DNA of 64,000 nucleotides from Arthrobacter psychrochitiniphilus (lineage in GTDB: Bacteria; Actinomycetota; Actinomycetes; Actinomycetales; Micrococcaceae): contig NZ_QHLZ01000001.1 of NCBI RefSeq assembly GCF_003185915.1, positions 729,995 through 793,994 on the forward strand, given 5' to 3'. This document shows positions 18,185-27,272 of this stretch, in pieces. Within the stretch, counting starts at the first letter, position 1, and every line of letters starts with the position of its first letter. The position numbers and the translations under genes were made by a program. The notes under the pieces were generated by a model, which saw only the letters and a list, made by a program, of their open reading frames with translations, did not search any database and was not told the DNA's origin.

Positions 18185-19612
18185 CTAGACGCAGGCCCCG
18201 TCCACGTGTCTCCCCCAAGCCTGATGTAAGGCGAGGAGTTCAGCGGCGAGGGCTGGTTCGGCGTCGTACAGGTTGGTGGTTTCGGCAGGGTCCGTAGCCA
18301 GGTTGGTCAGGAAGAAGCCGCTGCCGGGCTCGGCGTGCTCCACCTCCCTGATGGCCGCCGCGACGGGCGAACCGGGCTCAACCCACACCAATTTCCAGTC
18401 CCCACGCCGCACAGACCACTGCCAGCCGCAGTCCCAATGCAGGGCGTCGTGACTGGATGTGGCCAGCAGATCGCGGCCGTCGCTGTGCGCATAGCGGGAC
18501 GGGTCCGCGCCGGCTGCAGCCATTGCCGTGGGCAGGATGTCCATGGAACTCGTGAGCCCGGCCAGCGTGGTGCCGGCCTCCACGTGCCCGGGCCAGCGCA
18601 GGAGGAACGGCACGCGCACGCCGCCTTCCCACAGGGTGTACTTTGTCCCACGTAGCGGCAGGTTCACACCGTAGTTGCAGGTGGATCCGCCATTGTCAGT
18701 GAGGTAGATGACGATGGTGTCCTCGGTGAGGCCCAGCTCATCGAGTTGGTCCAGGATGAGCCCAATTTGGGCATCCATGAGCTCCAGCTGGGCCAAATAG
18801 TAGGCGCGGCCGTTTTCCAGGTGCGGGCTGATGGCGCCGTCATACCAGTCAATGTACTCACCGGCGCCGGGGTTCCAGTCCTCGTAGGCGGGCAGCCCGC
18901 GCTTCTCCAGCTCCTCGGCGGGTAGCTGCCAGCAGAAGTTGTGGACGGCGTTGAACGCGACGGTGGCCAGGAACGGCGTCTGCGCGTGCTCGGCCACGAA
19001 CTGGCGGGTCCGCTCACCAATGGCGTCGGTCAGGAAGCCCTCGAGCTCCTGGGGCTCCTCACCGTTCCACAGCGGCTGGACAGCCATGGGGAATGCGGCC
19101 TCGCCGTACTCTGCCACCGACTCCTCCGAGTGGTGCAGGTAGTTGAGCCGGCCCATGGATTCCCCGGCCAGGCCGTAAAACGATTCGTCGTAGCCGTGTT
19201 GCGGAGGGGTGCCGCGGTGGCCGTGGTGTTCGCTGCCGTAATGCACTTTGCCGAAGTAGCCGGTGGTGTACCCCTCCGCGCGCAGCAGCTCGGCGATGGT
19301 GGGCACGCTCTCCGGGCCAATTTCTGAGTCCGTGAACCAGCGCGCACCCCATCGCTGCTGGTAGCTGCCGGCGGCAAGTCCCGCCCTGGACGGCGAGCAG
19401 ATAGGCGCCGTGACGTACGCGTTGGAGTACGAGGCGCCTTCCCGTGCCAGCCGGTCCATGTGCGGGGTAGCAACATCGTTCTGCACGCCGAGGATGGAGC
19501 GGTCGGCGTAGCCGTGATCATCGGAAATGATGACCATGATGTTGGGCTGGCTGGATGTGCGCGGCTGGTTGGGCTGGCGCTTACTGACGGGCTTGCTTAC
19601 AGACGAGGGCAT
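18185..19612 (-). CDS. Formylglycine-type sulfatase (family S1), cytoplasmic
   Basis: A 475-residue alkaline-phosphatase-fold sulfatase. The catalytic motif is ICSPSRAG with Cys72, which must be converted to formylglycine. Metal ligands appear in ISDDHGYAD and YLTDNGGSTCNYG. The start at 19612 has an aggag site; the earlier frame extension is non-conserved. No signal peptide follows: the first 22 residues are polar and basic, so the enzyme is probably cytoplasmic. It is 41 bases downstream of a TIM-barrel isomerase gene on the same strand and belongs to the polysaccharide locus. It probably removes sulfate from imported oligosaccharides; regiospecificity is unknown. Confidence 0.9.
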   Translation of the reverse strand: MPSSVSKPVSKRQPNQPRTSSQPNIMVIISDDHGYADRSILGVQNDVATPHMDRLAREGASYSNAYVTAPICSPSRAGLAAGSYQQRWGARWFTDSEIGPESVPTIAELLRAEGYTTGYFGKVHYGSEHHGHRGTPPQHGYDESFYGLAGESMGRLNYLHHSEESVAEYGEAAFPMAVQPLWNGEEPQELEGFLTDAIGERTRQFVAEHAQTPFLATVAFNAVHNFCWQLPAEELEKRGLPAYEDWNPGAGEYIDWYDGAISPHLENGRAYYLAQLELMDAQIGLILDQLDELGLTEDTIVIYLTDNGGSTCNYGVNLPLRGTKYTLWEGGVRVPFLLRWPGHVEAGTTLAGLTSSMDILPTAMAAAGADPSRYAHSDGRDLLATSSHDALHWDCGWQWSVRRGDWKLVWVEPGSPVAAAIREVEHAEPGSGFFLTNLATDPAETTNLYDAEPALAAELLALHQAWGRHVDGACV

Positions 19613-19653
19613 GGCTGCTCCTGTAGGTGTTGAATGAGGGGGCAAGTTCAGGG

Positions 19654-20505
19654 TTACGGAGCCAGTACGGCCTTGAGCGATTCCAATGCCTGTGCCACGG
19701 GCGGCAGCGTTGGATGCCAGGCACGTTCCCATTCAAGGGAAATCCATGGCTCGGTAGTACCGCGGGTGGCCAAAATTCCTGCCACCAGATCCCGCATCTG
19801 CGCCAGCGGCAGCTCTCCGGCGCCGGGCAGGGTGAGGCTCACCGCATTGGTGCCCTGCTGACGAACGCCGTCCTTGTATTGGGCGTAGGCCAGCGAGTCC
19901 GCGAGCAACTCGGCAGTGCGCGCGGGCGCCTCGTCGTAGCGCCACGGGTGCATCAGGTCCCAAATCACCTGGACAGGCGCGTCCGCGTCAACATGAGCCA
20001 GAATCCGCACTATATCCTGCGCCCGCGGGTGCGAATCGTGAGTTTCCAACAGCATGCTCACGCCACGGGCCCGGGCATGGGCGGCTGCAGCGTTGAGCCG
20101 GGCGGCACCGTGCTGATCCGCCGCCAGCAGTTCCGCGGACGGCTCCTCCCCCGGCCCACACGGCTCAACGCCGGCCCCCGGGAAAACCCTGACCTGTGCG
20201 GCGGACAGATCTGCGGCAAGGTCCACGGCGGCCAACAGTTCCGCGAGCACCGGATCGTTTACGCCCACCCCCTCGTGGGGGACGGCACAGACCCGGACGT
20301 AGCTGGCCAGGGCCAGGACAGTGATCCCGGCAGCGGCGAGGGTGCCCGCCACGTGGGCGCGCCCGGCCGCATCCATGGAAGGGAAGACGAACTCGCCGTC
20401 GGCGGCACGGAGCTCCACACCAGTTGCCCCCGATGCGTGGGCGGTGGCAATCACCTGTTCCAGAGAATCCCCGGGACACCCCAGGGTGGAAAACGCCAAC
20501 GGCAT
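19654..20505 (-). CDS. Sugar phosphate isomerase/epimerase family (AP endonuclease-2 TIM barrel)
   Basis: A 283-residue xylose-isomerase-like TIM barrel, beginning MPLAFSTLGCPGDSLEQVI at 20505, eight bases after aaagga. Typical metal-site segments are seen: LLETHDSHPRAQDIVRIL near residue 150, VIWDLMHPWRY, and ISLEWERAW near the end, which would supply Glu, His and Asp ligands. These enzymes isomerise or epimerise sugars or cyclitols. It is divergent from the sulfatase at 20657 with a shared control region and is followed by a co-directional sulfatase. It probably processes a monosaccharide released in this locus; the actual substrate is unknown. Confidence 0.82.
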   Translation of the reverse strand: MPLAFSTLGCPGDSLEQVIATAHASGATGVELRAADGEFVFPSMDAAGRAHVAGTLAAAGITVLALASYVRVCAVPHEGVGVNDPVLAELLAAVDLAADLSAAQVRVFPGAGVEPCGPGEEPSAELLAADQHGAARLNAAAAHARARGVSMLLETHDSHPRAQDIVRILAHVDADAPVQVIWDLMHPWRYDEAPARTAELLADSLAYAQYKDGVRQQGTNAVSLTLPGAGELPLAQMRDLVAGILATRGTTEPWISLEWERAWHPTLPPVAQALESLKAVLAP

Positions 20506-20553
20506 GGCAATCCTTTCATCGGCAAACAACGGCAGTCCCATTAACTCTAGTGC

Positions 20554-20567
20554 GGAAAACGCTTTCC
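20554..20567. promoter_or_regulatory. LacI-type operator ggaaaacgctttcc
   Basis: The pseudo-palindrome ggaaa-acgc-tttcc has the central CG and outer AT-rich arms of LacI/CcpA-type operators. It lies between the divergent isomerase and sulfatase genes, close to the isomerase start. Confidence 0.6.
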
Positions 20568-20588
20568 ATCAATGTTTGCGGTCTATTG

Positions 20589-20607
20589 AGTCCTCCTTTA
20601 TTCCTCT
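20589..20607 (-). promoter_or_regulatory. Shared locus operator, copy 1
   Basis: The minus strand reads agaggaataaaggaggact, 50 bases before the sulfatase start at 20657. It matches the sites at 22222-22240 and 27031-27049 in at least 14 of 19 positions, with agaggaata invariant. Confidence 0.65.
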
Positions 20608-20656
20608 GCCGGAACACTGGTATTGATAAGGGTTAAACACCTTTGAAGGAGCACTC

Positions 20657-22150
20657 GTGACCGGCCAGCCTGCCAGCAAGCCCAACATCATTTTCATCCT
20701 CAGCGATGATCAAGGCCCGTGGGCGCTGGGCTGCGCCGGAAATGATGACATCCACACTCCCGTGCTGGATTCCCTGGCCGCCAACGGCACCAGATTGGAG
20801 AATTTCTTCGCCGTCTCCCCCGTCTGCTCCCCCGCCCGTGCCAGCCTCATGACGGGGCAGATCCCGTCCCGACACGGCGTCCACGACTACCTCACCGGAG
20901 TGGAGGTCGGAGCCGGGGCCCCGGATTATCTGGCCGGGCAGGAAATCTTCACCGACGTGTTGGCCGATCACGGCTACCGGATGGGACTGTCCGGAAAGTG
21001 GCATCTGGGCGCCAATGACGCCCCGCGCAAGGGATTTGTGCACTGGTACGGACTAGAAGGCGGCGGCAGCCCGTATACCGGCGCCACCATGTACCGCAAC
21101 GGCGAGCGCGAGGAAACCACCACCTACCTGACCGACGCCATCACCGAGGACGCCCTCGCCTTCCTGGCACGGGAAGGTGCCCGGCGGCAGGAATCAGCTG
21201 CAGCCCGACCTGGAGAAGTGGAGCCGTTCTTCCTGGCTGTGAACTACACGGCACCGCACAAACCGTGGAAGGGCCAGCACCCCAAAGAGTTCGAGGACCT
21301 GTACGCGGACTGCGCCTTCGAGAGCTGCCCGCAGGAGGAGCCGCACCCGTGGCAGCCTACCGTGAACGGGGTGGCGATTGGCGGGGAACCGGACGTCCGG
21401 GGCGCCCTAGTGGGCTACTTTGCCGCCGTTAGCGCCATGGATGCGGCTATTGGGCGGCTCATGGCGCACCTTCAGGAGCTGGGCCTGCGTGAGGACACCC
21501 TTGTCATTTTCAGCAGCGACAACGGCTTCAATTGCGGCCACCACGGCGTGTGGGGCAAGGGCAACGGCACGTTCCCGCAGAACATGTACGACTCCTCTGT
21601 CAAGGTTCCTGCCATCTTCAACTGGCCCGGACGCATTGCCCCCGACCTTATCCGTCACGAGCTGCTCTCCGCGTACGACATCGCAGCCACCATCCTGGAC
21701 CTGGTCGGCGTGGACCCGGCACCGTTTGAAACGGGGCCCGGCTCATCCTTTGCCCCGCTGCTGCGTTCCGGTGGGGTGGCGTCCGGGAGGGCGGGAGACG
21801 CCGTCGTGGTTTATGACGAATACGGCCCGGTCCGGATGATCCGCACCCACGAATTCAAGTACGTGCACCGCCACCCGCACGGCCCGCACGAGCTCTATGA
21901 CCTGGTGGCCGACCCTGGTGAGCGCAGGAATTTAATGAACGACGCCGCCCCGCACCTTGCGCTGGTGGGTTTGCGTTCGCAGCTGGCTGGCTGGTTTGCC
22001 AAGCATGGGGTACCGGAGTTTGATGGCGCAGCGCTCCCGGTTGCCGGTGCGGGCCAGCACAGTCCGTTGCGGGCCGTGACCCTGGGGTCTGTGACAGGAG
22101 CCGCGGATCCGCTCGGCGCCTTCACGGGCCCCAATTGGGATGGTGTGTAA
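20657..22150 (+). CDS. Formylglycine-type sulfatase (family S1), cytoplasmic
   Basis: A 497-residue sulfatase starting with GTG six bases after aaggag. The motif VCSPARASLMTG places the catalytic Cys at residue 57. ILSDDQGPWALG gives the N-terminal metal aspartates, and FSSDNGFNCGHHGVWGKGN the later Asp/Asn and His. The N terminus is polar and leads straight into the first beta strand, so there is no export signal. It is the first gene of a rightward unit ahead of the PL8 lyase, with its own copy of the shared agaggaata operator. Likely substrate is a sulfated oligosaccharide product of the lyase. Confidence 0.9.
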   Translation: MTGQPASKPNIIFILSDDQGPWALGCAGNDDIHTPVLDSLAANGTRLENFFAVSPVCSPARASLMTGQIPSRHGVHDYLTGVEVGAGAPDYLAGQEIFTDVLADHGYRMGLSGKWHLGANDAPRKGFVHWYGLEGGGSPYTGATMYRNGEREETTTYLTDAITEDALAFLAREGARRQESAAARPGEVEPFFLAVNYTAPHKPWKGQHPKEFEDLYADCAFESCPQEEPHPWQPTVNGVAIGGEPDVRGALVGYFAAVSAMDAAIGRLMAHLQELGLREDTLVIFSSDNGFNCGHHGVWGKGNGTFPQNMYDSSVKVPAIFNWPGRIAPDLIRHELLSAYDIAATILDLVGVDPAPFETGPGSSFAPLLRSGGVASGRAGDAVVVYDEYGPVRMIRTHEFKYVHRHPHGPHELYDLVADPGERRNLMNDAAPHLALVGLRSQLAGWFAKHGVPEFDGAALPVAGAGQHSPLRAVTLGSVTGAADPLGAFTGPNWDGV

Positions 22151-22221
22151 GAAAAGAAAATCCCGTCGCGCTACGGGGAACGGCAGCGAGAAAAGCACTA
22201 TCCGAAAGGTTGGTCCCTACC

Positions 22222-22240
22222 AGTTGTCCTTTATTCCTCT
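22222..22240 (-). promoter_or_regulatory. Shared locus operator, copy 2
   Basis: The minus strand reads agaggaataaaggacaact, 79 bases before the PL8 lyase start. The 13 bases cctttattcctct are identical to the plus strand at 20595-20607. Confidence 0.65.
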
Positions 22241-22318
22241 CTTGCGCTGCTTCTGTACTGCTAGGTATCAAAGGGCCCTGCATCCAGTGCGGCGCCCGTG
22301 GAGTAAAGGAAACTTGCC

Positions 22319-24691
22319 ATGACGCATGGACTGACCAGACGGCACATTCTACAAGGCGCTGGAGCCTTGACCTTCGCCGGACTTCTTACGGGCGGTTTTG
22401 CTCCGCTGGCTCAGGCCGCGGAGACCGCCACGGCTCCGGAGCTTGATGCCTTGCGGGAACGCTGGGTTAATCAGATCACGGGCCGCAAGCTCATCACGGC
22501 CGGCGATCCCGAATTTGAAACAGCGCTAGTCCGACTAGACACCGAGGTGACCTCCTCAATTTCCAAGCTACTACCCGTCGGTAACCGTGTGCAGATTTTT
22601 TCGGACGCCGCGTTCAGTGCTGATACCCACATGGTCACCACGTACAAGCGGCTGGCTCAAATGGCTACGGCGTGGGCCACCCCGGGGTCAGCGCATGAGG
22701 GCAATGCCGAACTTCTCCATCATCTGCTGGCCGCTTTGGAAGATGGCAACAAATTGATTTACAACACCTCACAACCGGAATTCGGCAACTGGTGGAACTG
22801 GGAAATCGGTGTTCCCCGTCCCTTGGGTGATGCTCTGGCAATCTTGGGATCGCACGTCCCGGTGGAACTACTGGGACGGTATATGGCCGCCGTGGATCAT
22901 TTCATTCCGGATCCAACCAAGCAGTTCTCGGCAGAGCGCGGGCCTATCCTCTCCGAAGGAGCCAACCGTGTGGACATCTGCCAGGGCAGCATCATCCGCG
23001 CCATTGTTGGCCATGACCCGGCCCGGTTGGCACAGGCCATCAATGCACTGAGTCCGGTATGGCAGTACGTTACCAGCGGCAACGGATTCTTTGACGACGG
23101 CTCGTTTGTGCAGCACTCAACCATCGCGTACACGGGAACGTATGGGCTGGTACTGCTCAGTGGGCTTTCTAAATTGTTCTCGTTGCTCAGCGAATCCGAG
23201 CACGCCGTCTCCGATCCCAGCCGGGACATCCTGTTCAAGACCGTCGAGGATTCCTTCGCGCCGTTCATACACAATGGCCAGATGATGGATTCTGTGCGCG
23301 GCCGCGCCATCTCACGCACGCAGGAACGCAGCTACGACAATGGTGACATGGCCATTGAAGCGATCCTGTGGCTGGCCCGCGCTGTGGACCCTGCCACTGC
23401 CAAGCGCTGGCGCAGGCTCTGCCAGGGCTGGATCTCACGCAACACCTTTGAACACCCCATGACGGGGGCGTCGATCCCCCGCACAGCACTGCTGAAGGAC
23501 TTGGCAGCTGCACACGTAAGTCCACTCGCTGAGAATTCCGGGCACAGCTTCTTTGCAGGCATGGACCGCTCCGTTTACCGTGGAAGCGGCTGGGCGCTCA
23601 GCCTAGGCCTGTGCAGCAACCGCATCGCCTGGTATGAGTGTGGCAACGGCGAGAATGATTTAGGAGCCCAGACCGGTTCCGGCATGACCTACCTGTACAC
23701 GGGTAAAGCGGACCACTTTGACGACAATTTCTGGCCCACCGCAAATCTGGCCAAGCTACCAGGGACCACGGTGGACACCACCCCCCTGCCCCCACGAGTT
23801 GAGGGGCAGTGGGGAGAGCGTACGCCTGGGAACGACTGGACCGGAGGAGTCAGCCTGGGCACCAGTGGCGCTGTGGGCATGCACCTCCTCGCCCCGGGTG
23901 GCACCGGCATGCAGGCACGCAAGGCCTGGTTTTACGCCCCGGACATGGTAGTGGCGCTCGGGGCCGGCATCCACTCGCCATCAGAGGCTAGGGTGGAGAC
24001 CGTTGTGGAGCACCGCAATCTGGGCCCTGCGGGAGGCCAGAAGATCACCCTCGACGGCCGCAGAGTGGCTTCCGCAGCCGGCTCACCGAGCATCCACAAA
24101 AACCCGAAATGGGCCCACGTGGAAGGGACCGGCGGCTACCTGCTGTTGGGTAGCACCGCACTGACAGTGTTGCGCGAACAGCGCACGGGGGCGTGGAAAA
24201 ATATCAATAGCGGCGGCCCCGCAGATATCATCCAGCGTGAATACGCCACGCTGCTCATAGACCACGGAAAACAACCGAAAAAGGCCAGCTACGCCTACGC
24301 ACTGCTACCGGGAGCCACTGCCAAGACTACCGAAAAGGCAGCTCGCAAGGCACCGCGCATCCTGCGCAATGACACTGTAGGACAAGGCGTTGCGTTAGGA
24401 CACAAGGAATCCGCAGCAGTGTTCTGGCAGGCAGGTTGGGTAGGTAACATTTTTGCCAATGGACCCGCGTGTGTACTTTATTCGGGTAATCCAGGTCACG
24501 GCCGTCTCGCGGTAGCTGACCCCACCCATGCTGCCGAGTACTTGGCGATCACGCTCAAGGGCACAAAATACCGCCGCGTCACGGGTGGAACAGGCGCCAC
24601 TCTCTCACGCGATGCAGCTGGCAACACGGTGGTCACAGTACGGGTGGCAACACTGCTGGGCCGGACAGTGGAGCTGAGCCTGCAGCGCTAA
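22319..24691 (+). CDS. Tat-exported polysaccharide lyase family 8 (hyaluronate/chondroitin lyase-like)
   Basis: A 790-residue PL8 enzyme, which cuts uronate-containing polymers by beta-elimination. The N terminus has a twin-arginine signal (LTRRHILQGAG, then a hydrophobic stretch ending in AQAAE). The catalytic set is intact and spaced as in streptococcal hyaluronate lyase: Trp158-Trp159 in NWWNWEIG, Asn216 in EGANRVD, His266 and Tyr275 in VQHSTIAYTGTYG, and Arg329 in RGRAISR. The gaps of 58, 50, 9 and 54 residues equal those remembered for the pneumococcal enzyme. The C-terminal half is beta-rich as in the family. Surrounding sulfatases favour chondroitin sulfate or another sulfated glycosaminoglycan; xanthan lyases are also PL8, so the substrate remains an inference. 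Confidence 0.93.
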   Translation: MTHGLTRRHILQGAGALTFAGLLTGGFAPLAQAAETATAPELDALRERWVNQITGRKLITAGDPEFETALVRLDTEVTSSISKLLPVGNRVQIFSDAAFSADTHMVTTYKRLAQMATAWATPGSAHEGNAELLHHLLAALEDGNKLIYNTSQPEFGNWWNWEIGVPRPLGDALAILGSHVPVELLGRYMAAVDHFIPDPTKQFSAERGPILSEGANRVDICQGSIIRAIVGHDPARLAQAINALSPVWQYVTSGNGFFDDGSFVQHSTIAYTGTYGLVLLSGLSKLFSLLSESEHAVSDPSRDILFKTVEDSFAPFIHNGQMMDSVRGRAISRTQERSYDNGDMAIEAILWLARAVDPATAKRWRRLCQGWISRNTFEHPMTGASIPRTALLKDLAAAHVSPLAENSGHSFFAGMDRSVYRGSGWALSLGLCSNRIAWYECGNGENDLGAQTGSGMTYLYTGKADHFDDNFWPTANLAKLPGTTVDTTPLPPRVEGQWGERTPGNDWTGGVSLGTSGAVGMHLLAPGGTGMQARKAWFYAPDMVVALGAGIHSPSEARVETVVEHRNLGPAGGQKITLDGRRVASAAGSPSIHKNPKWAHVEGTGGYLLLGSTALTVLREQRTGAWKNINSGGPADIIQREYATLLIDHGKQPKKASYAYALLPGATAKTTEKAARKAPRILRNDTVGQGVALGHKESAAVFWQAGWVGNIFANGPACVLYSGNPGHGRLAVADPTHAAEYLAITLKGTKYRRVTGGTGATLSRDAAGNTVVTVRVATLLGRTVELSLQR

Positions 24692-24716
24692 CCACCCGGA
24701 CATAACACGCTCCACT

Positions 24717-24782
24717 GAAGACGGGGCCAACCCGCGAAACGGCTGCATAAATACACCCTTCTCGCGGGGTGGCCCCGTCTTC
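24717..24782. terminator. Bidirectional terminator between lyase and oxidoreductase
   Basis: Long near-perfect arms: gaagacggggcca, one mismatch, then cccgcga, pair with tcgcggg and tggccccgtcttc on the other side of a roughly 24-base loop. It separates the convergent PL8 and Gfo/Idh genes. Confidence 0.8.
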
Positions 24783-24824
24783 ACTCCACCCCGTATTTGC
24801 GAAAGCTCAGCGTACTTGAAAAGC

Positions 24825-25814
24825 TCAGCGCACCAACGCCGGTGTCAACTCAACGGACTCACCGCTCTGAGCAGATTCGTAGGCGGCCAGCACCAGCTCG
24901 ACCACGTGCTTGGCGTGCGTGCCACTGACGGCTGGCGCAGCCCCGCGCACGGCAGCGTGAAAGTCAGCGAGCTGGGCCGTGAAGGCATTCTGAATATCAT
25001 CTGCCGAGCTTGTGTGCAGGACTGTGCGGACGCCGTCGATCTTCATGAAAGTACCTCTGCGTGGATCAGCAGTGATGGTGCCCCGCTCGCCCACCACGAG
25101 TACTTCATCGATGTTTTCCGGAGTGTCGGAGACAATAGTGATGCGTAGCTGCACATCATTGGCGAGGCGCAATTCCATGGTCCCGTCAGTTTCAACGGGT
25201 GCGCCGAATCGGTTCAACGTGCTCGAGGTGATCCGCACGGCGGGCGCACCGCCAATCCACAAACTCCGGTCCAGGCAGTGTGCACCGATGTTGATAAAGG
25301 CGCCGCCGCCGGAAACAGCTTTATCAAAGAACCAGTCTGGGCGGGACCCTGGACGGTAGTCGGTGCTTCGGTAATCGTGGATCATCAGCACCCGGCCCAG
25401 GACACCGCTCTGAAGCGCCGCCATGAGGGCCAGCTTTTCAGCCATGAAGTGCTGGATCATCCCCACCACCATGACTACCCCGGCTGCCTCGCAGGCCGCC
25501 TCCATAATCTTGGCGTCCTCAAGCGTGGTGGCCATAGGCTTTTCCACCAGCACGTGCACGCCATGGGATGCGGCAGCCACCACCATGTCCTTGTGCAGGC
25601 TGTGCGGGGTGTTAATAACAACCGCGTCCACCACCCCCCCAGTCAACATTTCCTGATAGTCGGTGTAGACGCTCGCCCCCCAGGGTTGGGCAACGTTGCC
25701 GGCAGTTTCCGCGTTCAGGTCACAGACCGCGGTGAGGGTTAGCCCCGCAATGTCCGCAATTCCTTGTGCATGAAATCCGGCCACCGCACCTGCCCCAATA
25801 ATTCCCAAGCGCAT
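24825..25814 (-). CDS. Gfo/Idh/MocA family oxidoreductase
   Basis: A 329-residue NAD(P)-dependent sugar oxidoreductase. It starts MRLGIIGAGAVAGFHAQGI at 25814 with a Rossmann GxGxxAxxH pattern, and has the family lysine motif in HVLVEKPMATTLEDA near residue 95. The C-terminal alpha/beta domain contains GGAFINIGAHCLDRSLW with the usual catalytic His. The start was set by the fold and an agagag site; the longer frame overlaps the upstream regulator. It lies 16 bases after the GntR/LacI regulator gene on the same strand and is co-transcribed. It probably oxidises or epimerises a sugar or uronate from this locus. Confidence 0.88.
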   Translation of the reverse strand: MRLGIIGAGAVAGFHAQGIADIAGLTLTAVCDLNAETAGNVAQPWGASVYTDYQEMLTGGVVDAVVINTPHSLHKDMVVAAASHGVHVLVEKPMATTLEDAKIMEAACEAAGVVMVVGMIQHFMAEKLALMAALQSGVLGRVLMIHDYRSTDYRPGSRPDWFFDKAVSGGGAFINIGAHCLDRSLWIGGAPAVRITSSTLNRFGAPVETDGTMELRLANDVQLRITIVSDTPENIDEVLVVGERGTITADPRRGTFMKIDGVRTVLHTSSADDIQNAFTAQLADFHAAVRGAAPAVSGTHAKHVVELVLAAYESAQSGESVELTPALVR

Positions 25815-25830
25815 GATTGACTCTCTTTCA

Positions 25831-26982
25831 TTAGCGTTGTTGTAGTTTGTGGGCGCGTGTGTCAGCGCCGTGTTTAGCTCCACAGGAGTCCCTGATAACC
25901 AGCCTGGGCCGCAGCCGTACCTGATGGACGGGGCAGTCGTCACCTTCTACCAGTCGGCGCAGCAAGATTTCAGCCGCCATCTTTCCCATCCGATGCTTGG
26001 CCGGTGCAACCGCTGTCAGGGGAACTTCAGCCAAATCAGCGAGCTCATCATCATAAGAAACCAAAGCCAAGTCATGCGGGATTGCCACCCCTGCCCGCCT
26101 AGCCGCCGCCTCAAGCAAGGCCGCCTCCCTATCACCAAAGACCAAGGCCGCTGCTGAACCGCTGGAGAGTACTTCTTGGAGGAGTTGCTCCGCCGCCCCT
26201 GATTCCCACTCCGACTTCAACGCCCGGCGCACCAGAGGAGTGAAGCCCAGATCTGCCGCCGCACGCTTATAACCTTCCACAATGGCTGCCTCGGTTGGCG
26301 TGTTGGATCTGGTCAGGAGGGAAACCGTTGGGTGCCCCAACTCCAAAAGGTGGGTGACGGCGTCGTATGCACCACCTTGATGGTCCGAGCAAACATGCTC
26401 AGTCCTATCCCCTGGGCCCAAATCCATCAGACTACGCTCGAGCAAAACCACCGGGACATTGAGCGAACTCAATTCACGCACCCGCTGTTTCGGATCCGCA
26501 ATCCCTGCCAGTGTGGGCACCAGGATCAGCCCGTCAACCCCAGAGTCGATCAGGAATTGGATACTTGAATCTTCCCGCGCAGGATCATAGTTGTAGGTAG
26601 CCAAGCGCAAGCTGACATCGTGGCTTGAGAGCGTTTCCTCAATGCCTTGCAGCACCCGTGGGTAATAGAGCTGAGTGTCTGGCAGGAGAACACCCACCGT
26701 AAAGCGAGAACGTCGCCGGGCAGGCTGGCGCTCAGCTACAAAGCTACCTGCGCCTTGGCGCCGTACTACGAACCGTTCCGTTTCCAGTTCCTCATAGGCC
26801 CGGCGCACAGTGGTCAGAGACATGCCGGTCTCGGCCGCCAGCTGAGCCTCGGTGGGCAACTTGGCACCCACGGCCCAGGTCCCAGCCAGTATGCCGCGGC
26901 GCAGATCGCCCGCCAGAGCTTGAAATTTCAGCTCTCTGGTGTCCGCGTCCCGAATCCTTTTACCCTGTGATGTGTTCTTCAA
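25831..26982 (-). CDS. GntR/LacI hybrid transcriptional regulator (AraR-like)
   Basis: A 383-residue regulator with an N-terminal GntR winged helix (LRRGILAGTWAVGAKLPTE, then TTVRRAYEELETERFVVRRQG, residues about 20-85) joined to a periplasmic-binding-protein-like sugar sensor (FTVGVLLPDTQLYYPRVLQG to VALVSYDDELADLAEVPLT). The TTG at 26982 was preferred because ggagaggg precedes it and the frame upstream runs into the operator region at 27031-27063. AraR-type regulators repress sugar operons until an intracellular sugar binds. Position between the oxidoreductase and the ABC transporter, plus four agaggaata-like sites, makes it the likely regulator of the whole locus. Confidence 0.88.
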   Translation of the reverse strand: MKNTSQGKRIRDADTRELKFQALAGDLRRGILAGTWAVGAKLPTEAQLAAETGMSLTTVRRAYEELETERFVVRRQGAGSFVAERQPARRRSRFTVGVLLPDTQLYYPRVLQGIEETLSSHDVSLRLATYNYDPAREDSSIQFLIDSGVDGLILVPTLAGIADPKQRVRELSSLNVPVVLLERSLMDLGPGDRTEHVCSDHQGGAYDAVTHLLELGHPTVSLLTRSNTPTEAAIVEGYKRAAADLGFTPLVRRALKSEWESGAAEQLLQEVLSSGSAAALVFGDREAALLEAAARRAGVAIPHDLALVSYDDELADLAEVPLTAVAPAKHRMGKMAAEILLRRLVEGDDCPVHQVRLRPRLVIRDSCGAKHGADTRAHKLQQR

Positions 26983-27030
26983 TGTTCCCTCTCCAGCTAC
27001 TGCTGCGCTTGAGTCTGCCAAAGGTATAAG

Positions 27031-27063
27031 AGAGGAATATATGAGTACTTTGCATATTCCTCT
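27031..27063. promoter_or_regulatory. Shared locus operator, copy 3, as an inverted pair
   Basis: agaggaatat (27031-27040) and atattcctct (27054-27063) are exact reverse complements across 13 bases. The plus strand 27031-27049 reads agaggaatatatgagtact, aligning with the sites before the sulfatase and lyase. It lies in the divergent region between the regulator and ABC transporter genes. Confidence 0.7.
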
Positions 27064-27162
27064 TGTAGCCTGCACCGCACCTTTGCGTCACTACCCATTA
27101 AATGCGCGAGTTATGGGTCAACGCCTTGAGGGTAGCGGTAAAACTAAGATAAAGATAACTCT

Positions 27163-27193
27163 AAGTACTCATTGAATCCTATCTTTATTCACT
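27163..27193. promoter_or_regulatory. Partial fourth operator before the ABC transporter
   Basis: aagtactcat is the reverse complement of 27041-27050, and ctttattc (27183-27190) repeats the core of the other sites. It lies 80-110 bases before the binding-protein gene. The match is incomplete. Confidence 0.4.
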
Positions 27194-27272
27194 GTTTGAG
27201 TATTCTCACTGGCCCGTGACGCAGAGCACAACTCCACGCAGGGCACAATTACTTCTAGCAAGGGTGTACGCA

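Noticed and set aside
19627..20544. A 305-codon plus-strand frame across the TIM-barrel gene
   Set aside because: It lies opposite the isomerase, has no family resemblance and is rich in Arg/Gly/His as expected for an antisense shadow in GC-rich DNA.
22319..24691. PL8 enzyme as a xanthan lyase
   Set aside because: Possible by family, but four sulfatases in the same locus and exact hyaluronate-lyase residue spacing favour a glycosaminoglycan.
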